Shown here: one piece after another, positions 50,201 to 56,415 of the stretch
Numbering within the stretch: position 1 is the stretch's first letter
Layout of the letters: every line of letters starts with the position of its first letter
DNA from: Vibrio ouci
GTDB taxonomy: Bacteria > Pseudomonadota > Gammaproteobacteria > Enterobacterales > Vibrionaceae
NCBI RefSeq assembly: GCF_004551525.1
Contig: NZ_SATR01000003.1
Coordinates: forward strand, 124,001-188,000
DNA length: 64,000 nt
Direction of reading: 5' to 3'
Made by a program: the position numbers and the translations under genes
The notes under the pieces: generated by a model
The model's database searches: none
What the model was told of the DNA's origin: nothing
What the model saw: only the letters and a program-made list of their open reading frames with translations

Positions 50201-51548
50201 CGTGCAGCATAAGCACTTTATTTACGCTGATGGTAAGTTGATCGCTCTCAATACACATACCGATGATGGAGAGAATAAGCTTAAGGACAAGCAAACCCGT
50301 TACCTTCACTACGACGCGCTCAATTCAGTCGATATGATCACTGATGGCTACGGCGTAGTGGTAGAGCGCCGCAGTTACGACACTTGGGGTAAACAGCGTA
50401 AAGTGGCTTGGCGTGAAGAGGGCCCGCTTGATGTTGTGCAACAAGCGATAACCAACCGTGGTTACACAGGTCACGAGGAGATTGTTGAAGTTGGCTTAGT
50501 GCATATGAATGGTCGTGTCTACGATCAGGAACTAGGTCGATTTATTAGTCCGGATCCGTTTGTTCAAGCCCCATACGTTACTAACAGCTTTAACCGTTAT
50601 GCATATGTGATGAATAATCCGCTGAAGTATACCGATCCTACGGGATATCTATGGGACAGTGTGAAGAGTGCAGCAAGAAGTGTTGGTCGTGCAATAAGTC
50701 GTGGAGCACGAGCGGTTAGAGACTTTTTCCGTGGTAGTAGCAACAAGGGGTCCAGTCGTAATGGAGGCAGTGATAATAAACAACCACAGAATAACCTAGA
50801 AGGGGAAGGGATTGGCTTTACGGTTGATTATATCGGCAGAGCTATAGGAGGAATATTCGGTGGTGCCGGTAATACAGTAGCTGATCAAAAGAAAATGGGT
50901 GCATTGACAGCTCAGGCACAATGTCGCCGAGGTCAGTGTGGGATGAAACAACGCAGAGCTATTGGGGAAGCACTAGACGATCCTGCAGTGAGTATAAGCA
51001 GAAAAACTTGGGAGCGCTGGGATCAAATGACAGATGCTCCAGGACATAGTTTCCAGACGTCAGCTGTGTGGCTTCCTATTATAGGTGGAGTAATCGGCGG
51101 GGGGATTGAAGTATATAATCAGTATCAAAGCGATACTTTCTCGTGGAAACAAGTAGGCATATCCACTATGTCTGGCGCTTTAGGTGGTTTATTAGGGGCA
51201 AAAACGGTGGGATACCGTGCTACTACGATGATTGCAACTAATTGGGCAGGTAGCTTTGCAATAGGCTCTGGGGCTGCTCACTTAAGAAATACAGCTGATG
51301 GTGGAGATAGAGATGTTTTAGGTGCTGGTGTAAAAAGTGGGCTTTCGGGAGCTTTGGGTTCAAGTTTTGGTTTAGGTGCTGGTCGATTTGGATCTTATTA
51401 TAGCAACTATAGAAACCGAGAAATTATGAAAAACATTGATGACGCCAACCTAGTTAATCAGATTTCTGGGCATGGTAACCCAACATCTATTGAAGCTGTA
51501 TCAAATGTAGTCGGAGATGTTGGAGGTAGTATTATATCCAATCAATAG
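44262..51548 (+). CDS. Sec-exported SpvB/FG-GAP/TcdB-middle/RHS repeat toxin (fused Tc B-C like)
   Basis: 2428 residues. A signal peptide at about 1-31 ends SQPALS. SpvB-like domain at ~35-330 (GDFSVSGGQASYSLPISVAQ; NGMLGMGWSLGGLSSISRCG). FG-GAP/calcium-binding repeats at ~425-600 (DFNGDG, DINGDGIDD, DINNDGYLD, DVNGDGWVD). TcdB-middle-like region at ~625-710. YD/RHS repeats run to ~2040. The RHS core at ~2040-2130 has LGRFISPDPF and NRYAYVMNNPLKYTDPTGY. The ~298-residue tail is variable, Gly- and Ala-rich with hydrophobic stretches, of unknown activity. Such RHS shells enclose and release a C-terminal toxin. No TcA partner is in the window. The next ATG, three codons in, is an alternative start. 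Confidence 0.88.
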   Translation: MANMKSTRFTNSFAVFSASLFLALFSQPALSLTAEAEKSIQLSGDFSVSGGQASYSLPISVAQGRAGHQPSLSLEYRSDSPNGMLGMGWSLGGLSSISRCGKNLEKDDRWGGVNFDANDRYCLDGQRLVAISGRDGENLTEYRVENNGYAKIVSFGRAGNGPASFKVWYKDGSVYEYGVTGDSRVELPAQANVYKWALNKITDASKANHVNFVYSEGNSSGKHRLSQVNYIGGKVNLVYENRPDSTSQYLGGKLLNRTERLKQIVTYDSTGNKIGTYGLSYQLSDATSRSQLNKINYCADGQCSSDIGFTWTGRKVVRLPNSMNTGLTSPRFINVNGSGFAKSYGELSKNSNGTMSVRDLNERVSPNVKSFSLIGSVNSPSIKLNQCDVNAASSYNQGNGQFGSYCQFTLSECSGDSCKYGSNGVNYGDFNGDGVETYQKGYSTIDINGDGIDDLHKFDIPNGSYRYRITGAGWQTLPSAGGRVLKSFTDINNDGYLDAVMGSATATGNLYVHLFNGKSFNAPSPINGHSISHEDSIYFADLNNDGYPELGYGRYFYENNKNNQFFTSAFLNAGEKIYSTQDVNGDGWVDVITRADGDNVKAQLKYSSPAAQDKITTFSEVGIDYKVTYHAAASSAIYSQSVSSPGLITPVPHAKLGQGSTSFPFKVVTPRRYLVANVTKAPKGYSSTNYSYKYEGAKTHLKGGGFLGFKTITETETADVVTKTKTIFEQDKLAITGKPLAVIVSKNGKKVSEINYQYKEHSRQGYNAKYYQVYAEKVTKSKFGLGNDVVERKETITRVMDRFGNLLDETSVVSSDIEGAGRFTSTSKFEYLSTGLNNNHHIYDISAVSNIDNLATLLSSFKAGLSRYCAANGEVYFKANDHVVLIHSDVDIPLILKRYDSYFKYQVTGTSTDLDGLTAYSGKLINSSAAEFKAASPRSCGSYAIGDFDGDGKMEFTTSKTTRTELVTETGDNFWKIGAVATSASTLTDNTTNLERTISNTYSYDSQGYLTSSTVNSSDYESTSDIASGGKSVTNRYSYDQWGNVVSQSVEGTDLAARTSTTLYDSQGLYVTSSANALGHRSSIEFNAQGLLTKSVSALKGRTSSFAYDAFGRVTSETLPGTGNTNLTQYKLGAQCGSYSTSQTVSCVTTKPASGGQVTTHFDYAGREVRKLHTGFSGQLVVVDTRWDRNGRKLSVTRPQFIGTKAAAPVVTFVYDALNREIKKQEPANDGGIASFVTTYDGYKTSVKDARGFEHSTVTNVMGHILRKDEPHDAYQTYQYYPDGKLKASTDSAGNTTEIRYDNLGHRSYLDDPDMGKWSYTYNAAGELTYKRDAKGTVTTIEYDRLGRKTKQVEGGKVSTWRYDERGALGTLSGFAGNGSETDYYYNDAGLTEEVAVKVNSEKFSTYYFYDKYERVAREVRPNGVDTTLAGAAKLLNSTNSDNRLAVEYVYNPYGYVSAVRSPKSYADKAFTSASFREDIKQLLDQAVAQAAEYLSKAERYSTQESFFTSKAAEYNSKTVNVHNLDSSSQALLGDGYRYKQWCNAQGECYLRPATWVLLHDDVTIPLDITLEGAIYRLSTSLANRSSAGVRNYNATVHPVSAAEFASRALTPSHDFILTDYDSNGQKDLMSNNDIYIAQADSTTTTELLFAADDLSQAATIASTRYKFYTDLANQLINLSEKVAELSGLYCEYANQLGGEQLQANQRTNCANTQQSSQADHLNLILTQSQLEDSLDNPAYVYYWQRRETDAYDHTLSETLGNGLVNTYNHDANTGRPNYITTHKANVLFDPRISGSTTNGRNIRFIQYRYDNHNNVTYRYDEQLGITDRWEYDGIDRVISNGISLASKTQHGENNPDLAGPFVYRYDKLGNLMFKTGIGDYVYSNQQAGPHAVTKANGLNYQYDANGNMLRAWANGSQHNERELEWTEFNKPNKITRNGKTVEFFYDANHSRYLKKNSDGIETFYFGKSYERVTDTNTGVVQHKHFIYADGKLIALNTHTDDGENKLKDKQTRYLHYDALNSVDMITDGYGVVVERRSYDTWGKQRKVAWREEGPLDVVQQAITNRGYTGHEEIVEVGLVHMNGRVYDQELGRFISPDPFVQAPYVTNSFNRYAYVMNNPLKYTDPTGYLWDSVKSAARSVGRAISRGARAVRDFFRGSSNKGSSRNGGSDNKQPQNNLEGEGIGFTVDYIGRAIGGIFGGAGNTVADQKKMGALTAQAQCRRGQCGMKQRRAIGEALDDPAVSISRKTWERWDQMTDAPGHSFQTSAVWLPIIGGVIGGGIEVYNQYQSDTFSWKQVGISTMSGALGGLLGAKTVGYRATTMIATNWAGSFAIGSGAAHLRNTADGGDRDVLGAGVKSGLSGALGSSFGLGAGRFGSYYSNYRNREIMKNIDDANLVNQISGHGNPTSIEAVSNVVGDVGGSIISNQ

Positions 51549-51563
51549 TAGAGTAAATTAAAT

Positions 51564-51842
51564 ATGAATAGCGGGAAAAATAAGGAATTGCTCATAAAGC
51601 TTATCCTAATGGGAGTTTTTAGATTAATGATCTTAACGATATTTACGTTATTGGTTCTTTCTGCTGTCGCTATTCTGTACTCAGTGTTTTTATATTTCAA
51701 ATATAATGTTTATGATTTTTATCAGGCATGGAATGAGTTGAGGTTGAACGCTTTTTTAGCAATTTTCATTTCTTTAATATGTGTTGTTTTTTTTAAGGAT
51801 ATGTATGTTGACATTCGTCGGTATAATAAATTAAAGAAATGA
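51564..51842 (+). CDS. Two-helix membrane protein directly behind the RHS gene; candidate immunity protein
   Basis: 92 residues. Two hydrophobic helices at about 18-45 (RLMILTIFTLLVLSAVAILY) and 63-80 (FLAIFISLICVVFF), with basic ends. It starts 15 nt after the RHS stop codon and is very AT-rich. No family is recognised. Position immediately behind a polymorphic toxin tail is the standard place for a cognate immunity gene, and a membrane location would suit a toxin that acts on the inner membrane. This role is inferred. Confidence 0.7.
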   Translation: MNSGKNKELLIKLILMGVFRLMILTIFTLLVLSAVAILYSVFLYFKYNVYDFYQAWNELRLNAFLAIFISLICVVFFKDMYVDIRRYNKLKK

Positions 51843-51981
51843 TTAGGCGGCCTGTGATTGAGATTGTTGATTTTTCTATTAATTAATTGTTGTGTAAGTT
51901 CTAGTTAACAGTTTTTACTGAAGCGCACTAGGTTACATCGTTAGTTTTAGCATTCAAATTAACATAGATAACGGCGAAAAA

Positions 51982-52264
51982 ATGAAAAAAAATTTTAGGT
52001 ATTCTAGTCTTTTCCTCGCCAAGTATCGCAGGGTACTCAGTTGATGCAGGAAAAATAAAAAGTGTTTTTGTAAACCCAAATGGAGCCATAGCAATAACAC
52101 TTACAGACGGTTTTCCTAACGCAAAAAATTCTGAACAGTGCCCTAATAGTAATGGGTGGGCTGGGTTAGGCAACTCAGCAAATATCTTTAAGTCTGCATT
52201 GCTCTCAGCAAAAGCAACTCAAGATACCGTCAAAATAGTGATTGAGGGATGTGAAGGTGGGTGA
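51982..52264 (+). pseudogene. Small secreted protein gene with a frameshift in an A8 tract (array member 1)
   Basis: After ATG comes AAAAAAAA; with eight A's the frame reads MKKNFRYSS and stops at TGA after 20 codons. With seven A's it reads MKKILGILVFSSPSIAGYS, a normal signal peptide, and continues as an 93-residue protein containing GKIKSVFVNPNGAIAITLTD, CPNSNGWAG and SALLSAKATQDTVKIVIEGC to the TGA at 52262-52264. Everything except the A tract is intact. It may be phase-variable, rescued by slippage, recently dead, or a sequencing error. It ends 6 nt before the next member. Confidence 0.75.
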
Positions 52265-52270
52265 AGCATA

Positions 52271-52603
52271 ATGAAATTTAAGTTTTTAACTCTACTCATG
52301 TTTGTATCATTAAATCTAAATGCAGGTGATACAACAGTAGAAACATTTGTCCATGCTGTTTATACATATGGCAGAGATACTGGACAAGCTGAGAACATGT
52401 TAGTAGTGAAGGTTTCAAATCCCGTTCAAGGTTGTGAGGATGGTTTCTATATAAGCCCAGAAGATAATAGAACGAATAGTGGTTTTTCTTCGTTACTATT
52501 ATCCGCGTTCCATGCAAACTCAAAGGTTTATTTTGCGGCTTACACTCATGATTTGAAAATAGGACAACACTGTAAGGCGCATTCAATTGGTTTGGTTCGA
52601 TAA
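52271..52603 (+). CDS. Small secreted Cys protein (array member 2)
   Basis: 110 residues. Signal peptide MKFKFLTLLMFVSLNLNA, then a beta-rich domain with Cys in VQGCEDGFYISPED and a second Cys in IGQHCKAHSIGLV. Between them is the family helix SSLLLSAFHANSKVYFAA. Probably periplasmic or secreted. Function unknown. Strongly AT-rich codon use. Part of the tandem run behind the RHS gene. Confidence 0.75.
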   Translation: MKFKFLTLLMFVSLNLNAGDTTVETFVHAVYTYGRDTGQAENMLVVKVSNPVQGCEDGFYISPEDNRTNSGFSSLLLSAFHANSKVYFAAYTHDLKIGQHCKAHSIGLVR

Positions 52604-52619
52604 TATCTGTTCTATATCT

Positions 52620-52816
52620 TTATATAGTCTCTGGTTTGCTTTTGTGTTCTCCTTTTTTACTCATGCGGTAGAGTGGACAGAGCCACAAATGGTTGATGCA
52701 ATACTTGCCTTGTTTTAGCTTATCAGGTCACTGGTAGACAACTAAAAGCTAGGGGAGAGTGCTATGACAAAGGGGATTTTAAAGTTGATTATGTAGCTCA
52801 AGCAGAAGTTGAGTAA
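52620..52816 (+). pseudogene. Deleted and frameshifted copy of a small secreted protein (array member 3)
   Basis: The translated text THAVEWTEPQMV jumps directly to DAILAL, then after a one-base shift continues as YQVTGRQLKARGECYDKGDF to VDYVAQAEVE and a TAA at 52814-52816. The intact member at 54953-55276 has the same order with about 50 residues between (HAVEWTEPKLV ... DAILSLILASQSTGKAIKARG), so this copy has lost its middle. The signal-peptide region is also degraded and has no clear ATG. Confidence 0.75.
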
Positions 52817-52843
52817 GTGTTAATTAATAACTAGGAAATAAAA

Positions 52844-53182
52844 ATGAAAAAACTACTACTGGTTTTGTTATTAGTGAGTCCTAGCGCTCTCGCGAATATT
52901 GGATGTGTAGGAACGGTAACAAAAGTTCTTCAATATGCTAACGGCAGTGTGAATGTCCAAACCAGTTACCGAAATGAGTTCACCGTGATGTGTAATATAA
53001 AAGATCACTGGAAAGGTGTGAGTCCAGAATCTTGCAAAAGTATGGTGAGCGTATTACTTACTGCGCAATCGACTGGAAAGAGAATCGCAACTTTTTATTC
53101 TGGTAGCCAATATACCTGCCAAAACTTACCTACTTATGGTAGTACTCCAGGCCCTGTTTATGTAGGTATTGTTAATGACTAG
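52844..53182 (+). CDS. Small secreted Cys protein (array member 4)
   Basis: 112 residues. Signal peptide MKKLLLVLLLVSPSALA; mature part NIGCVGTVTKVLQYANGS with four cysteines overall, family helix CKSMVSVLLTAQSTGKRIAT followed by YSGSQYTC. Starts 27 nt after the pseudogene. Its stop overlaps the next start by 8 nt (ATGACTAG), implying translational coupling. Function unknown. Confidence 0.8.
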   Translation: MKKLLLVLLLVSPSALANIGCVGTVTKVLQYANGSVNVQTSYRNEFTVMCNIKDHWKGVSPESCKSMVSVLLTAQSTGKRIATFYSGSQYTCQNLPTYGSTPGPVYVGIVND

Positions 53183-53537
53183 CACAGTTAAAAAAATGGC
53201 TATTTTAATGCTATTGCTATCCGCGCCTATGACATCTTCAGCTGCTGTTAAGAATACTTCGCTTGGCATAATTGACTCAATATATGCCTACGATGACTAC
53301 GGAGCTCAAGATCGCTTCGAAGGTGCGGACGTTGCTGTATGGTTTAAAACAGGTTTGACGGAATGCCCAAATGGTGTGTGGTTGACACCCAGTGCTCCGG
53401 GTTATCAGACACTGGTTTCGTTTCTACTAACGGCTTATACCACTAAACAAACGGTCAGGTTTCAAGTTTATAACGATCGAATTTGGAAAGGGTCGAAAAA
53501 TAAATTGTGCCAAATTGATGCGATAAGGTTTGAATAA
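53175..53537 (+). CDS. Small secreted Cys protein (array member 5)
   Basis: 120 residues from the ATG at 53175, which overlaps the preceding stop; a TTG at 53169 is less likely. Signal peptide MTSTVKKMAILMLLLSAPMTSSA, then LGIIDSIYAYDDYGAQDR, CPNGVWLTPSAPG, and the family helix LVSFLLTAYTTKQTVRFQV, ending CQIDAIRFE. The next gene begins directly after its TAA. Function unknown. Confidence 0.8.
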   Translation: MTSTVKKMAILMLLLSAPMTSSAAVKNTSLGIIDSIYAYDDYGAQDRFEGADVAVWFKTGLTECPNGVWLTPSAPGYQTLVSFLLTAYTTKQTVRFQVYNDRIWKGSKNKLCQIDAIRFE

Positions 53538-53861
53538 ATGAAGTTGCTAATACTACTGTTGTCTTTGTTCTCTTTTTCTTCTCTAGCGGGTCAACAAACT
53601 GGCACGGTCGACTGGCTTATCGTTCGAGCAAGTGACGGCTTGGTGTACTTTGGTATTGAGGGGGTGAAAGCGACTGGCAAACCAGCGTGTGCCACCAGGA
53701 GTTATTGGATGATAAAAGATGAAAACTCTACGTCTGGTATGTTGCAATACTCAATGTTATTGAGTGCCCATGATTCAGGTCGCCAGGTTGCTGTGACAGG
53801 TATGAACACGTGTTCGCGCTGGGGTGATGGTGAGGACGTTAATACAATTAGGCTTAACTAA
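53538..53861 (+). CDS. Small secreted Cys protein (array member 6)
   Basis: 107 residues. Signal peptide MKLLILLLSLFSFSSLA; mature part with GLVYFGIEGVKATGKPACA, the W in SYWMIKD, the helix LQYSMLLSAHDSGRQVAVTG and the end NTCSRWGDGEDVNTIRLN. Its ATG follows the previous TAA with no gap. Of all members this one looks closest to a compact consensus of the family. Function unknown. Confidence 0.82.
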   Translation: MKLLILLLSLFSFSSLAGQQTGTVDWLIVRASDGLVYFGIEGVKATGKPACATRSYWMIKDENSTSGMLQYSMLLSAHDSGRQVAVTGMNTCSRWGDGEDVNTIRLN

Positions 53862-53862
53862 A

Positions 53863-54177
53863 ATGAAGAAAACCATTATTTCACTGCTTGTATTGGTTAG
53901 TGCTTCTTTCAATAGTTATGCCTTAGAGCTTGTAACGGCCAAAGTTACTGTTTTAGAGCCGACCTACCTTCCGGGAAGCATTGCTTTTCAAATTGATAAG
54001 AGTACATCTCGTTGTCCTGCAGGGAGATGGATTAAGTGGTCAAAGAGTGAAGAAAATAATAAGGCCGTTTATGCAACTCTGTTGGCGGCATTAAGTTCTC
54101 AAAATCGAATTAACCTCTATTTTGATGAGTCAGATACTGAGTGTAAGGCAAGTTATTTACACATCTTGAGGAACTAG
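53863..54177 (+). CDS. Small secreted Cys protein (array member 7)
   Basis: 104 residues from the ATG at 53863, 1 nt after the preceding stop. Signal peptide MKKTIISLLVLVSASFNSYA; then a beta-rich part, CPAGRWIKWSKSEENN, the helix VYATLLAALSSQNRINLYF and the end ECKASYLHILRN. Function unknown. Confidence 0.8.
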   Translation: MKKTIISLLVLVSASFNSYALELVTAKVTVLEPTYLPGSIAFQIDKSTSRCPAGRWIKWSKSEENNKAVYATLLAALSSQNRINLYFDESDTECKASYLHILRN

Positions 54178-54178
54178 T

Positions 54179-54526
54179 ATGAATTTTAAACGGTTAATGA
54201 TATGCGCTTTGTTACTTTTAGCGCCAATACAAGCTTTTTCGGCTGACTCCATTGCTTCAGGTAAAACATACATAAATAGAGTGATTTCTTACAATGAGTA
54301 TGGCTCTGGAGATGTGGTGTTTCGCCTTGCTAACCCTTCTAAAGAGTGTTTTGGTTATTGGATAAATAAAGGTGACCCGGGTTTTAACGCAAATCTAAGT
54401 ATGATTATTGCGGCGTATCAAGCAAAAACGCCTCTTATTATTCATGGCTTACCTGCGCAAAGTGAAAAGTGGAAAGGTAGTGGCAACCACTGGTGCAAGC
54501 TTTATGCTATTGATTACAGGGATTGA
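54179..54526 (+). CDS. Small secreted Cys protein (array member 8)
   Basis: 115 residues, starting 1 nt after the previous stop. Signal peptide MNFKRLMICALLLLAPIQAFSA; YINRVISYNEYGSGDVVFRL; CFGYWINKGDPGFN; helix LSMIIAAYQAKTPLIIHGL; end HWCKLYAIDYRD. The layout is the same as member 5 (Cys-x-x-x-Trp, helix, late Cys). Function unknown. Confidence 0.8.
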   Translation: MNFKRLMICALLLLAPIQAFSADSIASGKTYINRVISYNEYGSGDVVFRLANPSKECFGYWINKGDPGFNANLSMIIAAYQAKTPLIIHGLPAQSEKWKGSGNHWCKLYAIDYRD

Positions 54527-54588
54527 TGATGAAGCCTTTAAAGAGGATGTGCTGGTTAAATATAAAGAGTCACCTTGGAGGTGGATTA

Positions 54589-54927
54589 ATGTACAAACTA
54601 ACTATATTTTGTCTTTTAGTACTTTCTGGTTCGGTTAATGCGTCATTGCAGGATTGCACTCATTTATATGTTGGAAGAGTAGTAATAGAGAAAGGTGTTG
54701 GGCTATCTAGGGTCGTGTACCTAAACCATTATAGTAATAGCTCCGGCTCATATTGGAGTTCATTTACTGGGTGGACCCCAGATCAGCGCTCAGAGGCGTT
54801 ATCTGTCCTCCTCACAGCAAAGGCGGCGCAGCATCGCGTGGATATAGTGACTGAAAATGAAGATGGCTGTGGTTTATCACAAGGGTTTACGGTAACCAAA
54901 GCCGTTTACTTAGCTAATGACCCTTAA
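54589..54927 (+). CDS. Small secreted Cys protein (array member 9)
   Basis: 112 residues from the ATG at 54589, which has a strong GGAGGTGG site; the frame is open from 54523 but that extension lacks a signal peptide. Signal peptide MYKLTIFCLLVLSGSVNA; CTHLYVGRVVIEKG; WTPDQRSEALSVLLTAKAAQ; then NEDGCGLSQGFTVTKAVYL. The 62-nt gap before it contains no clear coding remnant. Function unknown. Confidence 0.8.
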   Translation: MYKLTIFCLLVLSGSVNASLQDCTHLYVGRVVIEKGVGLSRVVYLNHYSNSSGSYWSSFTGWTPDQRSEALSVLLTAKAAQHRVDIVTENEDGCGLSQGFTVTKAVYLANDP

Positions 54928-54952
54928 GGGCGTCTCTGAAGCAGGTCTAGTT

Positions 54953-55276
54953 ATGAAAAAGTTTATTTATTTGGTTATCGTTATATTCAGCCCTTTAGTT
55001 CACGCAGTCGAGTGGACTGAACCTAAGCTCGTTGAGCGCATTCACATAACAAGTAATGGAACTTACTACTTTAAGGTAGCAAGTGGTTGGGGAGCTCCAA
55101 GTTGCAAAGAGGCTCCATATATTTTTATTCGTAAGAATGAAGCCGCAGCAGCTGATGCGATATTAAGTTTGATTCTCGCATCACAATCTACGGGTAAGGC
55201 TATCAAAGCACGTGGTACTTGTGCGGACAAGGCTCATTTTCAGTTTGATTATGTTATTCAAATGAACCCTGAGTAA
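54953..55276 (+). CDS. Small secreted Cys protein (array member 10)
   Basis: 107 residues from the ATG at 54953. Signal peptide MKKFIYLVIVIFSPLVHA; mature EWTEPKLVERIHITSNGTYY, Cys in GAPSCKEAPYIF, helix ADAILSLILASQSTGKAIKA, then RGTCADKAHFQFDYV. It is the intact relative of the pseudogene at 52620-52816. The order 'EWT ... helix ... STG[KQ]-x-[IV]' recalls AB5 toxin B subunits such as PltB and SubB. That resemblance is by eye only. Confidence 0.8.
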   Translation: MKKFIYLVIVIFSPLVHAVEWTEPKLVERIHITSNGTYYFKVASGWGAPSCKEAPYIFIRKNEAAAADAILSLILASQSTGKAIKARGTCADKAHFQFDYVIQMNPE

Positions 55277-55426
55277 GCCGCCTTTATGCACTTTGTTTTA
55301 TCAAAAAGTGTTTGATTGTTGACAGCAAGAGTTGAAATTATCTTTCTCCTAGGTATTGCCTTTCTTTTCCGGTACTGCACAATACCGCCCCTAACCAAGA
55401 AATTTATCAACGCTAGTCTCCGAGTA

Positions 55427-56014
55427 ATGCTGTTAATCATCGATAACTACGACTCTTTTACTTATAACCTGTACCAGTACTTTTGTGAGTTAGGTGCTGA
55501 GGTGAAAGTAGTGCGTAATGACGAAATTAGCTTAGAGCAGATTGAAGCGCTAAATCCTACCCATTTGGTCATTTCTCCGGGGCCGTGTACACCCAATGAA
55601 GCGGGTATTTCGCTTGCAGCGATTGAGCACCTTGCTGGAAAGCTACCCATCCTTGGTGTCTGTTTAGGCCATCAGGCGATTGCCCAAGTATTCGGTGGTG
55701 AAGTAGTGCGAGCGAGAGAGGTGATGCATGGTAAAACGTCGCCAATTGCTCACAATGATCGCAGTGTTTTCGCAGGATTGAATAACCCTTTGACCGTGAC
55801 ACGTTATCACTCCCTAGTAGTGAAAAACGGCACGCTACCGGATTGTTTTGAGCTGACAGCTTGGACCCAACTGGTAGATGGCAGCATGGATGAAATCATG
55901 GGTTATCAACACAAAACCTTGCCAATTGATGCGGTTCAGTTCCACCCTGAGTCGATTAAAACGGAGCAAGGCCATCAGATCCTTGCCAACTTTATTGCCC
56001 GAGCGCCGCTTTAA
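55427..56014 (+). CDS. pabA: PabA/TrpG, glutamine amidotransferase of aminodeoxychorismate (or anthranilate) synthase
   Basis: 195 residues. It releases ammonia from glutamine for chorismate amination. [15 protein letters not shown] is the family start; the catalytic cysteine lies in [15 protein letters not shown] and the His-Glu pair in [13 protein letters not shown]. The frame opens at 55316, but the conserved protein begins at the ATG at 55427. Linkage to argD favours the pabA name. Confidence 0.92.
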   Translation: MLLIIDNYDSFTYNLYQYFCELGAEVKVVRNDEISLEQIEALNPTHLVISPGPCTPNEAGISLAAIEHLAGKLPILGVCLGHQAIAQVFGGEVVRAREVMHGKTSPIAHNDRSVFAGLNNPLTVTRYHSLVVKNGTLPDCFELTAWTQLVDGSMDEIMGYQHKTLPIDAVQFHPESIKTEQGHQILANFIARAPL

Positions 56015-56415
56015 AACACCAATTCCAGTGGCTGCTATTCGGTTAAAGCCTGACTTAGATCACTTTTCTTAACATTTTCTTCATAAACCTTGCAGCGGAT
56101 ACTTTGTGAAAAAGTATGCGTAGAGTTTGTCACGCCTACTTCTCAGCCCTTATCGCGACTAAGATTAACCATAGCTTATCTTTAATATAAGAATATATTG
56201 CTTCATAAATGTGAAAGGGTAATGCATAAATACTCAAGGATTATGAGTATCAGACTTCTTAGTGGCGATTAAAAAGAATAAACCACTATTGAAATGGTTA
56301 ATTAAATGTAAATACAATGCCGTAGTTGCTTAAAAGCAAAACAATATCTTATTTCATTGAATCGAAGTAAGGACACCATATTCGCTATGCATGCGGTATT
56401 AAGAGGGAATGTGCA
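56015..56415. promoter_or_regulatory. argD/ast promoter region with two inverted repeats
   Basis: Non-coding. Two inverted repeats are visible: ATACTTT-GTGAA-AAAGTAT at 56099-56117, and ATACTC-N9-GAGTAT at 56230-56250. They may be protein-binding sites or structure in the leader. No perfect ARG box was found. Confidence 0.45.

Noticed and set aside
52296..52586. 96-codon open frame antisense to array member 2
   Set aside because: Opposite strand of a gene with a good signal peptide and ribosome binding site; no support of its own.
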